NCBI RefSeq assembly: GCF_000018865.1
Contig: NC_010175.1
Location: 3,348,001 to 3,412,000 of the forward strand
Reading direction: 5' to 3'
Origin: Chloroflexus aurantiacus J-10-fl
Lineage (GTDB): Bacteria; Chloroflexota; Chloroflexia; Chloroflexales; Chloroflexaceae
DNA length: 64,000 nt
Below are positions 17,933-27,210 of the stretch, piece after piece; positions within the stretch are counted from its first letter, which is position 1, and the number at the start of each line of letters is the position of its first letter. A program made the position numbers and the translations under genes. Under the pieces are notes generated by a model. It searched no databases. It saw only the letters and a list, made by a program, of their open reading frames with translations, and had not been told where the DNA came from.

Positions 17933-19186
17933 TCAGATCGTCTCGCCCGATGGAACATCACCTGCGGGAAAATCTTCGGCATCGCGGTCGGCGTTGATCA
18001 CAACGTTACGGCCAATCGTAATGCCGGCTGGAATGTGCGCCGACTTACCGACAACAGTTACCCCGCTATTGAGTTTATCGGGTTGTTTTCGATTGGGAAC
18101 GGTTAGATCATCGCCAAAACCGAGGCGAGCACCGGCACCAACCACGACTTTCTTATCAACAATCACCCGGTCGAGTACTGCGCCAGGGCCGATCCAGGTA
18201 TCGTTCATCACCACGCTATCACGCACAATGGCCCCCGGCGAAACGTACACTCCGGGCGACAAGACCGAATGGATAACCGTGCCACGGATCGTACAGCCAT
18301 TGCAGATGATCGATTGGGTTACTTTGGCCTGCGGCCCGATCTTGGCCGGTGGTCGCTCCTCGCTGCGGGTGCGGATCAGCCAGTTGGGATCGAAGAGATC
18401 GAAATCGAGTGATGGATCGAGTAATTGCATACTCGTTTCCCAATACGACTGGATTGTCCCGACATCAACCCAATACCCCTTGAAGCGATGAGCAAACACA
18501 CGGTCTTCGGCGACCATAGCTGGAATCACGTCCTTGCCGAAGTCGATCCGTGGTTTCTCCGGCCCACCCTCAGACAACCGACGGATCAGAATATCGGCGT
18601 TAAAGACATAAATGCCCATCGACGCCAGATTTCCCTTGTCCCGCGCCTTCGGTTTTTCGGTGAATTCGATAATGCGGTCATGTTCATCGGTTGTCATAAT
18701 CCCGAAGCGATCCGTCTCTTCGATGGGAACCTCCATCACCGCCACGGTCAGGTCGGCCCGTTTCTGGAGATGGGTTTTAATGATGTCGTTATAGTTCATC
18801 TTGTAGATATGGTCGCCAGAGAGGATCAACACCAGATCGGCGCGCCGTTCCTGGATGTAATTCAGGTTTTGATAAATGGCATCGGCTGTGCCCCGATACC
18901 ACGACTCGTCACGGCGACCCTGGTACGGTTGCAGCAGGCGCACACCGCCACGGGCACGGTCGAGGTCCCATGGTTTACCAATACCGATATGTTCGTTGAG
19001 TGAATGGGGCCGGTATTGCGTCAGAACGGCAACATCGAAGATGCCAGAGTTGACGCAATTCGAGAGGGTAAAGTCAATGATGCGAAACTTACCGGCGAAG
19101 GGCACTGAAGGTTTGGCGCGCTTTTCCGAAAGCACACTGAGCCGAGTTCCTTCGCCGCCTGCCATGATCATCGCTACAATGCGCAT
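17933..19186 (-). CDS. glgC: Glucose-1-phosphate adenylyltransferase
   Basis: The enzyme makes ADP-glucose from ATP and glucose 1-phosphate, the committed step of glycogen synthesis. The 417-residue protein has all catalytic signatures: [31 protein letters not shown] (catalytic Asp), FTEKPKA (substrate Lys), GTIQSYWE, and a C-terminal beta-helix with hexapeptide repeats. The start at 19186 is preceded by GGGAGGC. It leads a minus-strand run glgC - GlgD-like paralogue - RlmI-like gene, with a GT4 synthase farther downstream. Confidence 0.95.
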   Translation of the reverse strand: MRIVAMIMAGGEGTRLSVLSEKRAKPSVPFAGKFRIIDFTLSNCVNSGIFDVAVLTQYRPHSLNEHIGIGKPWDLDRARGGVRLLQPYQGRRDESWYRGTADAIYQNLNYIQERRADLVLILSGDHIYKMNYNDIIKTHLQKRADLTVAVMEVPIEETDRFGIMTTDEHDRIIEFTEKPKARDKGNLASMGIYVFNADILIRRLSEGGPEKPRIDFGKDVIPAMVAEDRVFAHRFKGYWVDVGTIQSYWETSMQLLDPSLDFDLFDPNWLIRTRSEERPPAKIGPQAKVTQSIICNGCTIRGTVIHSVLSPGVYVSPGAIVRDSVVMNDTWIGPGAVLDRVIVDKKVVVGAGARLGFGDDLTVPNRKQPDKLNSGVTVVGKSAHIPAGITIGRNVVINADRDAEDFPAGDVPSGETI

Positions 19187-19722
19187 ATGCCTCCCGTATG
19201 TTTACAAAACCCGGCTGCGCGTTCGATTGTAAACGCATGCGGGTAATTGTGCAACGTCAGTTTGTCTCCGTAGAGCGGGCTGCCAACCCACACTCGTTGA
19301 TCGCTTGCGCCACCGTCACGACACCAACCGTGCCTACACTCAAGTGTGGGTCGCAGCGGTTTCTCCATAGGTCCAAATCTGGCAGAGTAGAAGTCACGAC
19401 ACACTAGCTAACGATGACTCTGACACAGCACCTGAACGATGCACCGCCAGACGCCAGCGCCGGTATGTAGGGGCGACGCATGCGTCGTCTACGCAGCCAT
19501 CGCCTCGCACTACATTCAATGCGTCCGTTTCTGCAACCTGTTCGACACAATTTCGTCTACCACCATGATACTGCTTTTAATTAGTGATAGGGTGATCATG
19601 CAGGCGTAGAAGACTCCATCAATTATCAACTCCTAACTTCCCATCACCAGAAACAATCTGGACGAAACCGTTTCATTTGCTATCATATACGTAGACTACT
19701 GCGACAGCTTCAGGAGATGATC
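19187..19722. other. Intergenic between divergent genes
   Basis: About 535 bp between glgC (minus) and the next plus-strand gene; it must hold promoters for both. The only clear feature is the palindrome at 19467-19492. The stretch 19560-19710 is AT-rich and is the likely promoter region of the rightward gene. Confidence 0.5.
19467..19492. repeat. GTAGGGGC-type palindromic repeat, CGACGCATGCGTCG arm
   Basis: The outer GTAGGGGC box is kept but the inner arm is GACGCATGCGTC; the right box is imperfect (GTCTAC). A sister copy with the same arm lies at 30259-30284. Confidence 0.8.
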
Positions 19723-20199
19723 ATGACCCTCTATCCTCCTCCAGCTCAGCCGCAATCAGGTGGAACGCTGCGTTGGGTGTTGATCGGAATTGGTGCAGGA
19801 TTGTTGTCGTTGGTGCTCTGCTGTGCACTGTTAGCGTTTGGTGGGTGGCAATTATTTAGTGGACTTGTAGATGAAACATCGGCCATGCAGCAGGTTGTGC
19901 GCGATTTTATGGATGCAGGCCGAAGGCAGGATATTGCGGCAGCCGAGGCTCTCTTTGCTGATGCGGGCAGTGTGTCTGTTTCACGTGACGATTTGGAACG
20001 TCTCTTCGCTAACCGCCAGCTCTTCCGCGAAGTTGAAGGCATGTCGTTGCGCAGCTTCAATATCCGTACCGACACGGAGGGAGGCACGGCTGAAATAGCC
20101 GGTACTCTGAACTATACCGATGGCGGAACCCAACCCTTTTCAGCGCGATTGCTCAAAGAGGGTGATCATTGGCGACTGGTGCGGATCGATTTTCGTTAA
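19723..20199 (+). CDS. Single-pass membrane protein with NTF2/DUF4878-like domain
   Basis: This 158-residue protein has a short proline-rich N-terminus (YPPPAQPQ), one membrane helix (about residues 18-45, rich in Leu/Gly/Cys) and a C-terminal domain (about 60-158) whose pattern VVRDFMDAGRRQDIAAAEAL ... HWRLVRIDFR resembles DUF4878/NTF2-like folds. The second ATG (19723) is preferred because CAGGAG then sits at proper distance; the first ATG would be too close. The stop lies 18 bp before the restriction endonuclease gene, but that cassette has different composition and may be a separate insertion. Confidence 0.75.
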   Translation: MTLYPPPAQPQSGGTLRWVLIGIGAGLLSLVLCCALLAFGGWQLFSGLVDETSAMQQVVRDFMDAGRRQDIAAAEALFADAGSVSVSRDDLERLFANRQLFREVEGMSLRSFNIRTDTEGGTAEIAGTLNYTDGGTQPFSARLLKEGDHWRLVRIDFR

Positions 20200-20217
20200 C
20201 TGATGAAAGAGAGTGCA

Positions 20218-21087
20218 ATGGCGCAGACACAACAGCCTCTGGCCGAGGTGTTTGGTTATCAAATCACCGATCAATCTGAGGCAGCGGCGCGCTGTCGCTC
20301 GGCACGGCTGTGCCCGTTTCAAGGTCAGGATCGTAAGTGTACAAAGGATAAAGCTAACAATCCGCTAGGTGTTTGCGCTATTTATCATAATAATGAGCCG
20401 GTCATAACATGTCCAATTCGTTTTCGTCAGAACTGGCTGATTGCTCAGGATGCTGCTCTATTCTTCTTTGGGGAAGGAACAAGATGGAGTATTTTGACAG
20501 AAATCCGCCTGCCAGATGCTTTCGGTAAATCCGCAGGCAATATTGATGTTGTACTGGTTTCTTATGATGACGAAGGAAGGATTACTGATTTTGGAGCTAT
20601 TGAGATACAGGCAGTATACATTTCAGGTAACGTTCGCAGTTTTTTTGAGCATTATATGAGAGACCCTCAAGGTTATATTGTCGGAGATTGGATTGGAGAA
20701 ACACCTGTACCGCGTCCTGATTATCTCTCATCTTCACGGAAACGGCTTGTACCACAACTTATGTATAAAGGTGCTATCCTTAGGGCCTGGAACAAGAAAA
20801 TGGCGGTTGTAGTGGACGAGCAGTTCTTTCAAACGTTACCACAACTGGCGTCAATACCGCCACAAGATGCAAACATGGCCTGGTTTATTTACCGTTTAAT
20901 GCCTGGCAGGCAGGCTCATGAAGGAACAGAGCGATATTATCTGGAGAAGGTTACGGAGGTATTTACTGACTTTGAGCAGGTTATACGAGTGATGACAACA
21001 TCATCACCGGGTCGTTCGGAAGACTTTATCAAGTTTCTGCAAGCGAAACTTCATGAGCAACGGCAGACGCGCCATTCAAATCTCTGA
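20218..21087 (+). CDS. NotI-family type II restriction endonuclease
   Basis: This 289-residue protein matches the NotI family. The metal-binding fold has four Cys (C32, C41, C53, C65) in RLCPFQGQDRKC, NNPLGVC and PVITCPIRF. The nuclease core continues with FFGEGTRWSILTEIRLPD, then GKSAGNIDVVLVSYDD (D110) and FGAIEIQAVYISGN (E129, Q131), a D-(E-x-Q) variant of PD-(D/E)XK as in NotI. An adenine methylase overlaps or follows directly. The ATG at 20218 is favoured by the AGAGAG upstream; 20203 is an alternative. Codon use is more AT-rich than in neighbouring genes, suggesting transfer. Specificity cannot be read from sequence. Confidence 0.9.
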   Translation: MAQTQQPLAEVFGYQITDQSEAAARCRSARLCPFQGQDRKCTKDKANNPLGVCAIYHNNEPVITCPIRFRQNWLIAQDAALFFFGEGTRWSILTEIRLPDAFGKSAGNIDVVLVSYDDEGRITDFGAIEIQAVYISGNVRSFFEHYMRDPQGYIVGDWIGETPVPRPDYLSSSRKRLVPQLMYKGAILRAWNKKMAVVVDEQFFQTLPQLASIPPQDANMAWFIYRLMPGRQAHEGTERYYLEKVTEVFTDFEQVIRVMTTSSPGRSEDFIKFLQAKLHEQRQTRHSNL

Positions 21088-21106
21088 CCGAAAGGTTGTC
21101 TCTATC

Positions 21107-22009
21107 ATGACTGGCTTACGACAGGTATCACTATTCCCTGAGTTAGATAATCGATCCAAATCACATGCTCCGGTTAATGTGGCTTCTGTGCCACAACGCA
21201 GTCCTTTTCGATATCCGGGTGGTAAGACCTGGTTTGTGCCCACGTTTCGTCAATGGATGACCAGTATGTCGGTAAAACCGAATCTTCTGGTGGAGCCATT
21301 TGCTGGTGGTGGGATTATTAGTTTAACCGCATTATTTGAGCAGTTGGTAGAACGAGTCGTGATGGTAGAACTAGACGCTGATGTGGCAGCAGTCTGGGAA
21401 GTCATCGTTCAGGGTGATGTGGAATGGCTGGTCGAGCGTATTCTGAGTTTTACCGTGACACGAGAAACTGTACTGGCGGAACTGGCAAAGGCACCGACGA
21501 CGAAACGTGAACGGGCGTTTCAGACGATTTTGCGCAATCGAACACTACGGGGCGGGATTTTAGCTGATGGTGCCCGGTTTATGAAAGCCGGTGAAAATGG
21601 GAAGGGAATCGGTTCGCGCTGGTATCCTCAGACTCTTGCTCGCCGTTTGCTTGATCTCCAACGTATTGTTGATCGTATCGATTTTCGTTGCGATGATGGA
21701 TTGCTCGTTATGACCGAGTATGCCTCTCGTGCCGATGCTGTATATTTTATCGATCCACCCTATACCGCCGGTGGGAAAAAGGCGGGAAAACGATTGTACA
21801 AACACCATCATATCAATCACGAGCATTTGTTTCAATTGTGTCAATCACTTGCAGGTGATTTTTTAATGACATATGATGAATCAGAAGAAGTAAAACTGAT
21901 GGCACAAAAATATGCATTCCAGACGAGATTAATCCCAATGAAGAATACACATCACGCAACAATGAATGAGCTTGTTATTGGTAAAGAATTGTCCTGGCTT
22001 GATGACTGA
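21107..22009 (+). CDS. D12-class DNA N6-adenine methyltransferase
   Basis: A 300-residue Dam-like methylase that would protect sites cut by the preceding NotI-family nuclease. Visible motifs are FRYPGGKTWFVP (SAM-binding start of the D12 class), LLVEPFAGGGIISL (motif I) and VYFIDPPYTAGG (catalytic DPPY). The ATG at 21107 lies 19 bp after the nuclease stop; an in-frame ATG at 21053 would overlap the nuclease gene by 35 bp and is possible. DPPY and the family imply methylation of adenine, so the recognition site contains an A and cannot be the all-GC NotI site. Composition is AT-shifted like its partner. Confidence 0.92.
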   Translation: MTGLRQVSLFPELDNRSKSHAPVNVASVPQRSPFRYPGGKTWFVPTFRQWMTSMSVKPNLLVEPFAGGGIISLTALFEQLVERVVMVELDADVAAVWEVIVQGDVEWLVERILSFTVTRETVLAELAKAPTTKRERAFQTILRNRTLRGGILADGARFMKAGENGKGIGSRWYPQTLARRLLDLQRIVDRIDFRCDDGLLVMTEYASRADAVYFIDPPYTAGGKKAGKRLYKHHHINHEHLFQLCQSLAGDFLMTYDESEEVKLMAQKYAFQTRLIPMKNTHHATMNELVIGKELSWLDD

Positions 22010-22131
22010 TTATACATTACGAGCGTAACTATTAGCATATTGTTATCTGGTAGTTTGCGTCTAACTTGTTTCTGCGTCTGAATAAAGACAATTCATAATG
22101 ATCTGACGTGCAATTGACAAGGAGGCGCGCT

Positions 22132-23004
22132 ATGTTTCGCACCATTCTCGTTCCGCTTGATGGTTCAGTCGTGGGCGAGCAGGCGTTGGCAGCCGCAGCC
22201 CGGCTGGCGCGCGCATTTCAGGCTACCGTGCATCTGGTGCATGTGCATTATCCCAATTCGTTGACCCCCATCGTGATCGAAACGCTACCGGTGATTGATG
22301 CCGAATTGCATTCTCTGGCTGCTGAACACGAACGCTTTTACCTGAATCAAGTTGCTGCTCAGCCGGTTTTCAATGGCGTGCAGACGGTCGTTACCCGTCT
22401 GGAAGGGGCTGTTGCCGAGACGCTGGCGGCACATGCACAGGCGATCAATGCCGATCTGATCGTGATGACGACGCATGGCTGGAGTGGGTTTGAGCATTTC
22501 TGGCTGGGGAGCGTGGCCGAGTCGTTGTTGCGGTTGACCCACACCCCACTCTGGCTGATGCGACCGGGAGAATCGGCGTCGCGGGCTGCGCAACCGCTGC
22601 GTCGTATTCTCGTTCCCCTCGATGGCTCGGCGCGTGCCGAGCAGATTTTGGCACCGGTCCAGAGTCTGGCAGCGCTTGATGGCGCTCGTTTAACGCTGTC
22701 CCGTGTTCTGGTACAGCGCCGTGGTGCGGATCAGGCCGAAGTGACTGCACAAAAGCAGGAGATTGAAGCGTATTTGCAGGCACTGGCAACCAGGCTGGAA
22801 GCGCAGGGGGTGCCGGCAGATATAGCGGTAGGTACTGCTGATCAACCGGCACGGGCGCTGCTCACCCTGAGTCGTGAGCTACAGGTTGATGCGATTGCGC
22901 TGGCTACGCGCGGCCAGGGTGGCTGGCAGCGCATGGTGATGGGCAGTGTTGCCGATAAAATCATTCGTGCCAGTCCCGTGCCGGTGCTGGTTGTCCGTCC
23001 GTAA
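22132..23004 (+). CDS. Universal stress protein, two UspA domains
   Basis: The 290-residue protein is a tandem of two UspA folds (about 1-145 and 160-290), each starting with RTILVPLDGS or RRILVPLDGS and ending with the ATP-binding pattern G-2x-G-9x-GS (THGWSGFEHFWLGSVAES; TRGQGGWQRMVMGSVADK). Both halves therefore look nucleotide-binding. The start at 22132 follows a strong AAGGAGG. Its stop is 4 bp from the end of the convergent MOSC gene. The role is presumably a soluble stress or energy sensor, as for the family. Confidence 0.93.
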   Translation: MFRTILVPLDGSVVGEQALAAAARLARAFQATVHLVHVHYPNSLTPIVIETLPVIDAELHSLAAEHERFYLNQVAAQPVFNGVQTVVTRLEGAVAETLAAHAQAINADLIVMTTHGWSGFEHFWLGSVAESLLRLTHTPLWLMRPGESASRAAQPLRRILVPLDGSARAEQILAPVQSLAALDGARLTLSRVLVQRRGADQAEVTAQKQEIEAYLQALATRLEAQGVPADIAVGTADQPARALLTLSRELQVDAIALATRGQGGWQRMVMGSVADKIIRASPVPVLVVRP

Positions 23005-23008
23005 TGCA

Positions 23009-23500
23009 CTATGCGCCAGTTTTGATGAGTGTGACCGGGTCATCGACCCGTACTTCACCTTCGTTGATGACACGGGCGTAGAGTCGGCTCCAACCGGGAT
23101 GGAGACGCTGGCTGATGCGGGTAAACTGACCTCGCAGGAACGATCCGGCAATGGTGTTGCAGGGTGTGGTGTAGTCAGTAATTTCTAACTCGACCCACGA
23201 ACCGATCAGCAGACGATCACCGATGCCGATCTGCGCCCAATCAAGGCCGCTAATCGTGAGATTTTCACCGGTTGTTCCTGGTGCAATCGGATGGCCTTCC
23301 GCCTGTAAGGCGGCAATCCGTTCAGCCGAGTAGAGTGAGACGGCCCGGCGTGGCCCGCCGTGATGTTCGCGATCACGCTGGTGGTCGCCACGCACGCCAT
23401 GGATTGTTATTTCGGCGGCTGGTACCGGGAATTTGGGTACGCCGCCTTTGGGACTTACATTGATCTGTACAATTCTGCCCTGAATGGGTTTGCGATCCAT
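23009..23500 (-). CDS. MOSC-domain protein
   Basis: A 163-residue single-domain MOSC protein. It shows GRIVQINVSPKGGVPKFPV, VRGDHQRDREHHGGPRRAVS, PGTTGENLTISGLD and TDYTTPCNTIAG, the last carrying the conserved cysteine that in relatives binds sulfur or molybdenum cofactor. The family includes YiiM-type molybdoenzymes that reduce N-hydroxylated compounds. It is convergent with the universal stress gene and divergent from the Na/Pi-type gene. Confidence 0.9.
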   Translation of the reverse strand: MDRKPIQGRIVQINVSPKGGVPKFPVPAAEITIHGVRGDHQRDREHHGGPRRAVSLYSAERIAALQAEGHPIAPGTTGENLTISGLDWAQIGIGDRLLIGSWVELEITDYTTPCNTIAGSFLRGQFTRISQRLHPGWSRLYARVINEGEVRVDDPVTLIKTGA

Positions 23501-23582
23501 CTATTTTTCCCCTTCTCAAACTGGCTATTTCTGGCTATCATACCAGATTATTAGTCCGCTCATAACTTTATGTTGTAAATAT

Positions 23583-24758
23583 ATGAACCCGTCATCTCGT
23601 CAAGAACCTTCTCCTCCGCTAGAGGCAGCCGTGGTTGAGACGCCTGCTGCCGACACAAATGGATCATCTGAGGCGCGCATCGCAGCATCCTCGACTACAT
23701 TGCGCTGGCATTGGCGGGGAGTGTGCCGGCGTTGTGGATTTGCGCTTATCGGTTTGATCACCTTTGTGCTGGCGTTAGAGTTGCTCAAGCGCGGTGCTGC
23801 CGGTTACGGACGAGTGCTGATAGGGTGGCTAGACATAAGTTCTGCGGCAAGTGCGCTCGGTTTTGGCTGGTTGCTGTCTTACATCTTTCTGAGTGGATCG
23901 CCGGTGGCCGCCGTGGCTGTCTCTTTTTTTGCATCGGGTGTTATTGATGGCGTGCAGACCTTTACCATGATTACCGGCTCGCGCCTGGGTGCTTCATTTA
24001 TTGTCCTGTTTGTTGGGTTTCTGTACCATCTGCGCGGCCATCGACGGGCGGCCAGTGTTGCGATTGGTGTGCTGTCACTGCTGACGACAGCGGCCATCTA
24101 TCTGCCGGCATTGGGGCTGGGATACTGGCTGCTCAGTTCGCAGTTGGTGGGAGTAATATCGGCCAGCGCCGATAGTCCGCTTAGTTCCGTGCTTGATCTG
24201 ATTATCGATCCCGTTGTTGCCGTGATTGTTCGGCTGTTGCCAGAGTGGTCGTTGTTGGTGGTTGGAGCGCTGGTGCTGCTCGGTGCGTTCAGTCTGCTTG
24301 ATCGGGCTATCCCTGAAGTTCCCGGTGGTCAGCAGGTGTTTGGGAAGGCCGGCCAACTCCTCTACCGACCGTGGGTGATGTTCCTGCTCGGCGCTGCGGT
24401 AACCTCATTTACGCTCTCGGTTTCGGTATCGCTGTCGATGCTGGTGCCGCTGACGGTGCGCGGTGTTATTCGACGCGAAAATGCGTTACCGTATATTATG
24501 GGCGCCAATATCACAACGTTCATTGATACGTTAGTTGCGGCGTTACTCGTCGGAGGCGCAGCTGCATTCACCATTGTGCTGGTTGAGATGATCTGTGTTG
24601 CCTTTTTCTCACTGATTGTTCTGCTCTTGTTCTACCGGTGGTTTGCCCGCGTTCTGCTCTGGTTGGAGGAGAGGATTGTGCATTCACTGCCGCGTTTAGT
24701 CGCTTTTCTGGGGATCATGCTTGTCGTGCCGCTGTTGTTGTTGTTTGTGAGATGGTGA
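23583..24758 (+). CDS. Na+/phosphate symporter-family membrane protein
   Basis: This 391-residue protein has about ten membrane helices and two inverted Na/Pi cotransporter-like repeats: LSGSPVAAVAVSFFASGVI in the first and SVSVSLSMLVPLTVRGVI with YIMGANITTFIDTLVAA in the second, the SSSPVA- and GANIGT-like motifs of the family. A 50-residue polar, Ser/Thr-rich N-terminal tail precedes the first helix. I infer Na+-coupled uptake or export of phosphate or a similar anion. A diverged universal stress protein starts 8 bp downstream, so the two probably form an operon. The ATG at 23583 has no strong ribosome site; an upstream extension would overlap the MOSC gene start. Confidence 0.82.
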   Translation: MNPSSRQEPSPPLEAAVVETPAADTNGSSEARIAASSTTLRWHWRGVCRRCGFALIGLITFVLALELLKRGAAGYGRVLIGWLDISSAASALGFGWLLSYIFLSGSPVAAVAVSFFASGVIDGVQTFTMITGSRLGASFIVLFVGFLYHLRGHRRAASVAIGVLSLLTTAAIYLPALGLGYWLLSSQLVGVISASADSPLSSVLDLIIDPVVAVIVRLLPEWSLLVVGALVLLGAFSLLDRAIPEVPGGQQVFGKAGQLLYRPWVMFLLGAAVTSFTLSVSVSLSMLVPLTVRGVIRRENALPYIMGANITTFIDTLVAALLVGGAAAFTIVLVEMICVAFFSLIVLLLFYRWFARVLLWLEERIVHSLPRLVAFLGIMLVVPLLLLFVRW

Positions 24759-24765
24759 ATACGTT

Positions 24766-25587
24766 ATGCACATTGCCCTCTATGTTGGTCAGAATCCTCA
24801 GCGCACAGCGCTACTCGCCTTTGCTGCACCAATTGTTGCGGCCTGTGCTCATCGGGTGACGCTCATTACACCAGTTTCCGGGCAAAACGATCTGGATGAG
24901 GTTGTCAATCAGTTGCACATTGACACTGCCATTCCCGTGCAGCATCGTTGTCAGGAAACAACCTTTGCGGCTGCGATTCTGAGTGCTGTGCAGACTGAAC
25001 GACCGGATTTGCTCATTGTGCCGGCATTTCCCCCTCATTTCATTCGCGGGCGACGGCTCGAATTCAATCTGCTCGCAGCTCTACCAGTATCATTTCTGCG
25101 CGTGCAGGGACATGTATCCGCTTCCCCCATTCGGCGGATCGCTGTTGCCAGTGCCGGGGGAGAGCAGTCGTTGCGGTGTGTGCCGTTGGTGAGTCAGATC
25201 GCCCGTGCTTTTCAGGCCAGTGTGACTGTGCTGCACGTCTCTTCGCAAGAGGTTGTCTATTTCGATGGTTTTGTGGCCTCTCCATTAACAGAGGAAGTTG
25301 CCTTGCAACTTGACGAATTGACCGGTACGATGCTCCGACGGCTGGTGAAAGAACTCAACACCCAGGGTGTTGATTGTCATTTGCAGGTGCTTAACGGTCT
25401 GGTCGAAGAGACGTTATTGAGTGAAGCGCAGCATTACGATCTGCTGGTGATCGGTAGCCATGAAGTCAGCGATGTTGTGCCTGAGCCGGGTGATCGCTGG
25501 GTACGTATGCTGCAACGTCTGTCGCTGCAGGATGTCACGCGCGATCTGTTAGAACGTAGCCCGATCCCGGTGCTGGTGATTCGCTAG
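24766..25587 (+). CDS. Diverged universal-stress-like protein
   Basis: A 273-residue protein with two UspA-like halves: MHIALYVGQNPQRTALLAF and RRIAVASAGGEQSLRCVPLV start each, and LLERSPIPVLVIR ends the second. Neither half has the G-2x-G-9x-GS nucleotide motif, so it probably does not bind ATP the usual way. It follows the Na/Pi-type transporter by 7 bp, suggesting a cytoplasmic regulator or accessory of that transporter. Confidence 0.8.
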   Translation: MHIALYVGQNPQRTALLAFAAPIVAACAHRVTLITPVSGQNDLDEVVNQLHIDTAIPVQHRCQETTFAAAILSAVQTERPDLLIVPAFPPHFIRGRRLEFNLLAALPVSFLRVQGHVSASPIRRIAVASAGGEQSLRCVPLVSQIARAFQASVTVLHVSSQEVVYFDGFVASPLTEEVALQLDELTGTMLRRLVKELNTQGVDCHLQVLNGLVEETLLSEAQHYDLLVIGSHEVSDVVPEPGDRWVRMLQRLSLQDVTRDLLERSPIPVLVIR

Positions 25588-25651
25588 GATGGATCAGTGT
25601 GTGATGGGTTGGGCCACGATAGGTCGTTGTCGTCGTTCCTAACCGGCTTTG

Positions 25652-25671
25652 GGGCACGGCTGGCCGTGCCC
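25652..25671. terminator. Hairpin between convergent genes
   Basis: GGGCACGGC-TG-GCCGTGCCC is a 9-bp perfect stem between the stops at 25587 and 25679. It resembles the inner arm of the palindrome at 58342-58369. It could terminate both transcripts, though no T run follows on either strand. Confidence 0.55.
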
Positions 25672-25678
25672 GTCTATC

Positions 25679-27073
25679 TCAAGGTTGTGCGTTCAATATC
25701 TCTTTGGCAGCCAGCAACTGCGGGTCTTGTTCAGGCGGGAAACGCCACCATTCGGCCTCGATCAGCACATCGGGGATAATACCGGTGCCTTCGATGAGCG
25801 TTCCATCAGGCAACTGATACGCTACTTCGGCCAGCAATAAGCGGGAGCCGTCGCTAAAATCGTAGCCGTAGAGGTTTTCGGTATTGCCTGACGAGGGCAC
25901 ACCGACAACGGTTGCCTGGCGGAGAATGCGCATACCGGCAGTGAACATCTCGGCAGCGCTGGCAGTCTCTTCGCTAATCAGGATCACGACCGGAATCCTG
26001 GTCAATTCGGGGATGGTGCGACCACGCGGAATCCGTTGCTCTTCGCGCTCATTTCGTCCCACCGAAGCGCCAATACTGCCGCCATCGTGGAAGAGGGCAA
26101 TAATGTTGCGCATGACGTGGATGTAGCCGCCACTATTGTCGCGAACATCAATGATCATCCCGCGCAACGGACCGCCGGCCAGCAAAGCAGTTAGAGCATC
26201 ACGCGCCTGGGAGTCGGCATTGTCAACGTAGAAGCTGGGAATGTATAACAGACCAATATCGCCGGTTAATCGTTCGGCAGTGACTTGATTAAAGATAGCG
26301 ATGTCAATAATAGCGCGCGTTACCTCAATATCACGCGGTTCTTCGTCACCGCGCTTGATCGTCAGTCGCACACTGGTTCCCGGCAAGCCACGGACTGCAC
26401 CGATAGCCCCTTCCGGCCCGAAGGCTTCAGGATCATTAAATGGAATGCCGTTGACCGCGACGATCAGATCACGCGGTAGAATACCGGCCTGATCGGCTGG
26501 CCCGCCAGGCACCACTCTGGTGATCAGACCGCCTTCGTCAACGGTGCGTACACTTACCCCGATCCCGCCATACTGCAACTGACCGCGTGCTTCAGCGATC
26601 TGGGCAGCTACCTCTTGCGGTGACTCGAAGCGCGAGTGGTCATCACCCAGCCGGGCAATCATCTCGCGCATAATGGTGTAAAACTCTTCCGGAGTCGCGG
26701 CTGCTTCGACCTTCGGCTGCACCTCGGCTCGCACTGCCTCCCAGTCGAGACCGTTGAAATCTTCGTACAAATAATTATCGCGCACCGTCTCCCAGACCTC
26801 TTGAAAGATGTTCAGGCGTTCTTCACGACTAAGCGGTGCTAGCGTGGGTGTCGGTGCAATCGTCGCAACAGGTGCCGGAGTTGGTGTCAATACCGGCATC
26901 GTTGCGGCACCGCCTGCCGGTGCAGGTGTCGCCGTTGATGCCGGCAGGCGCGTTGCCGGCGGCGCCGGTCGCTCCTGTTCGACCGGTCTGGTTGACAACT
27001 CGTCCCACGAGAAGGTGCAACCGGTGATAAGGATTGTGGCTACAATAAGCAGAATAATTCGTAAACGCTGCAT
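25679..27073 (-). CDS. S41-family C-terminal processing protease, lipoprotein
   Basis: The 464-residue protein has a lipoprotein signal (ILLIVATILITGC, lipobox LITGC), a low-complexity Pro/Ala/Thr linker (about 30-75), an N-terminal helical domain, a PDZ domain (about 170-260, GIGVSVRTVDEGGLITRVVP and LIVAVNGIPF) and the S41 catalytic domain. SEETASAAEMFTAGM carries the catalytic Ser and a Lys-for-activation position is expected nearby; PSSGNTENLYGYDFSDGSRL follows as in CtpA. It is predicted to be anchored on the outer face of the membrane and to trim or degrade C-termini of exported proteins. It appears monocistronic and convergent with the stress gene. Confidence 0.9.
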   Translation of the reverse strand: MQRLRIILLIVATILITGCTFSWDELSTRPVEQERPAPPATRLPASTATPAPAGGAATMPVLTPTPAPVATIAPTPTLAPLSREERLNIFQEVWETVRDNYLYEDFNGLDWEAVRAEVQPKVEAAATPEEFYTIMREMIARLGDDHSRFESPQEVAAQIAEARGQLQYGGIGVSVRTVDEGGLITRVVPGGPADQAGILPRDLIVAVNGIPFNDPEAFGPEGAIGAVRGLPGTSVRLTIKRGDEEPRDIEVTRAIIDIAIFNQVTAERLTGDIGLLYIPSFYVDNADSQARDALTALLAGGPLRGMIIDVRDNSGGYIHVMRNIIALFHDGGSIGASVGRNEREEQRIPRGRTIPELTRIPVVILISEETASAAEMFTAGMRILRQATVVGVPSSGNTENLYGYDFSDGSRLLLAEVAYQLPDGTLIEGTGIIPDVLIEAEWWRFPPEQDPQLLAAKEILNAQP

Positions 27074-27210
27074 AGTGTTCAGATGTATAAACAGTTTCCA
27101 GCCAATTGCTGCTCAACAATATGATACCATTAGCGCTACACTCGTACCGTGAGAGCTTGCTTAGGAAAAGGTGCTCTCCGTATTGTAGCCGTCTTTGAGG
27201 GTAACGATCT

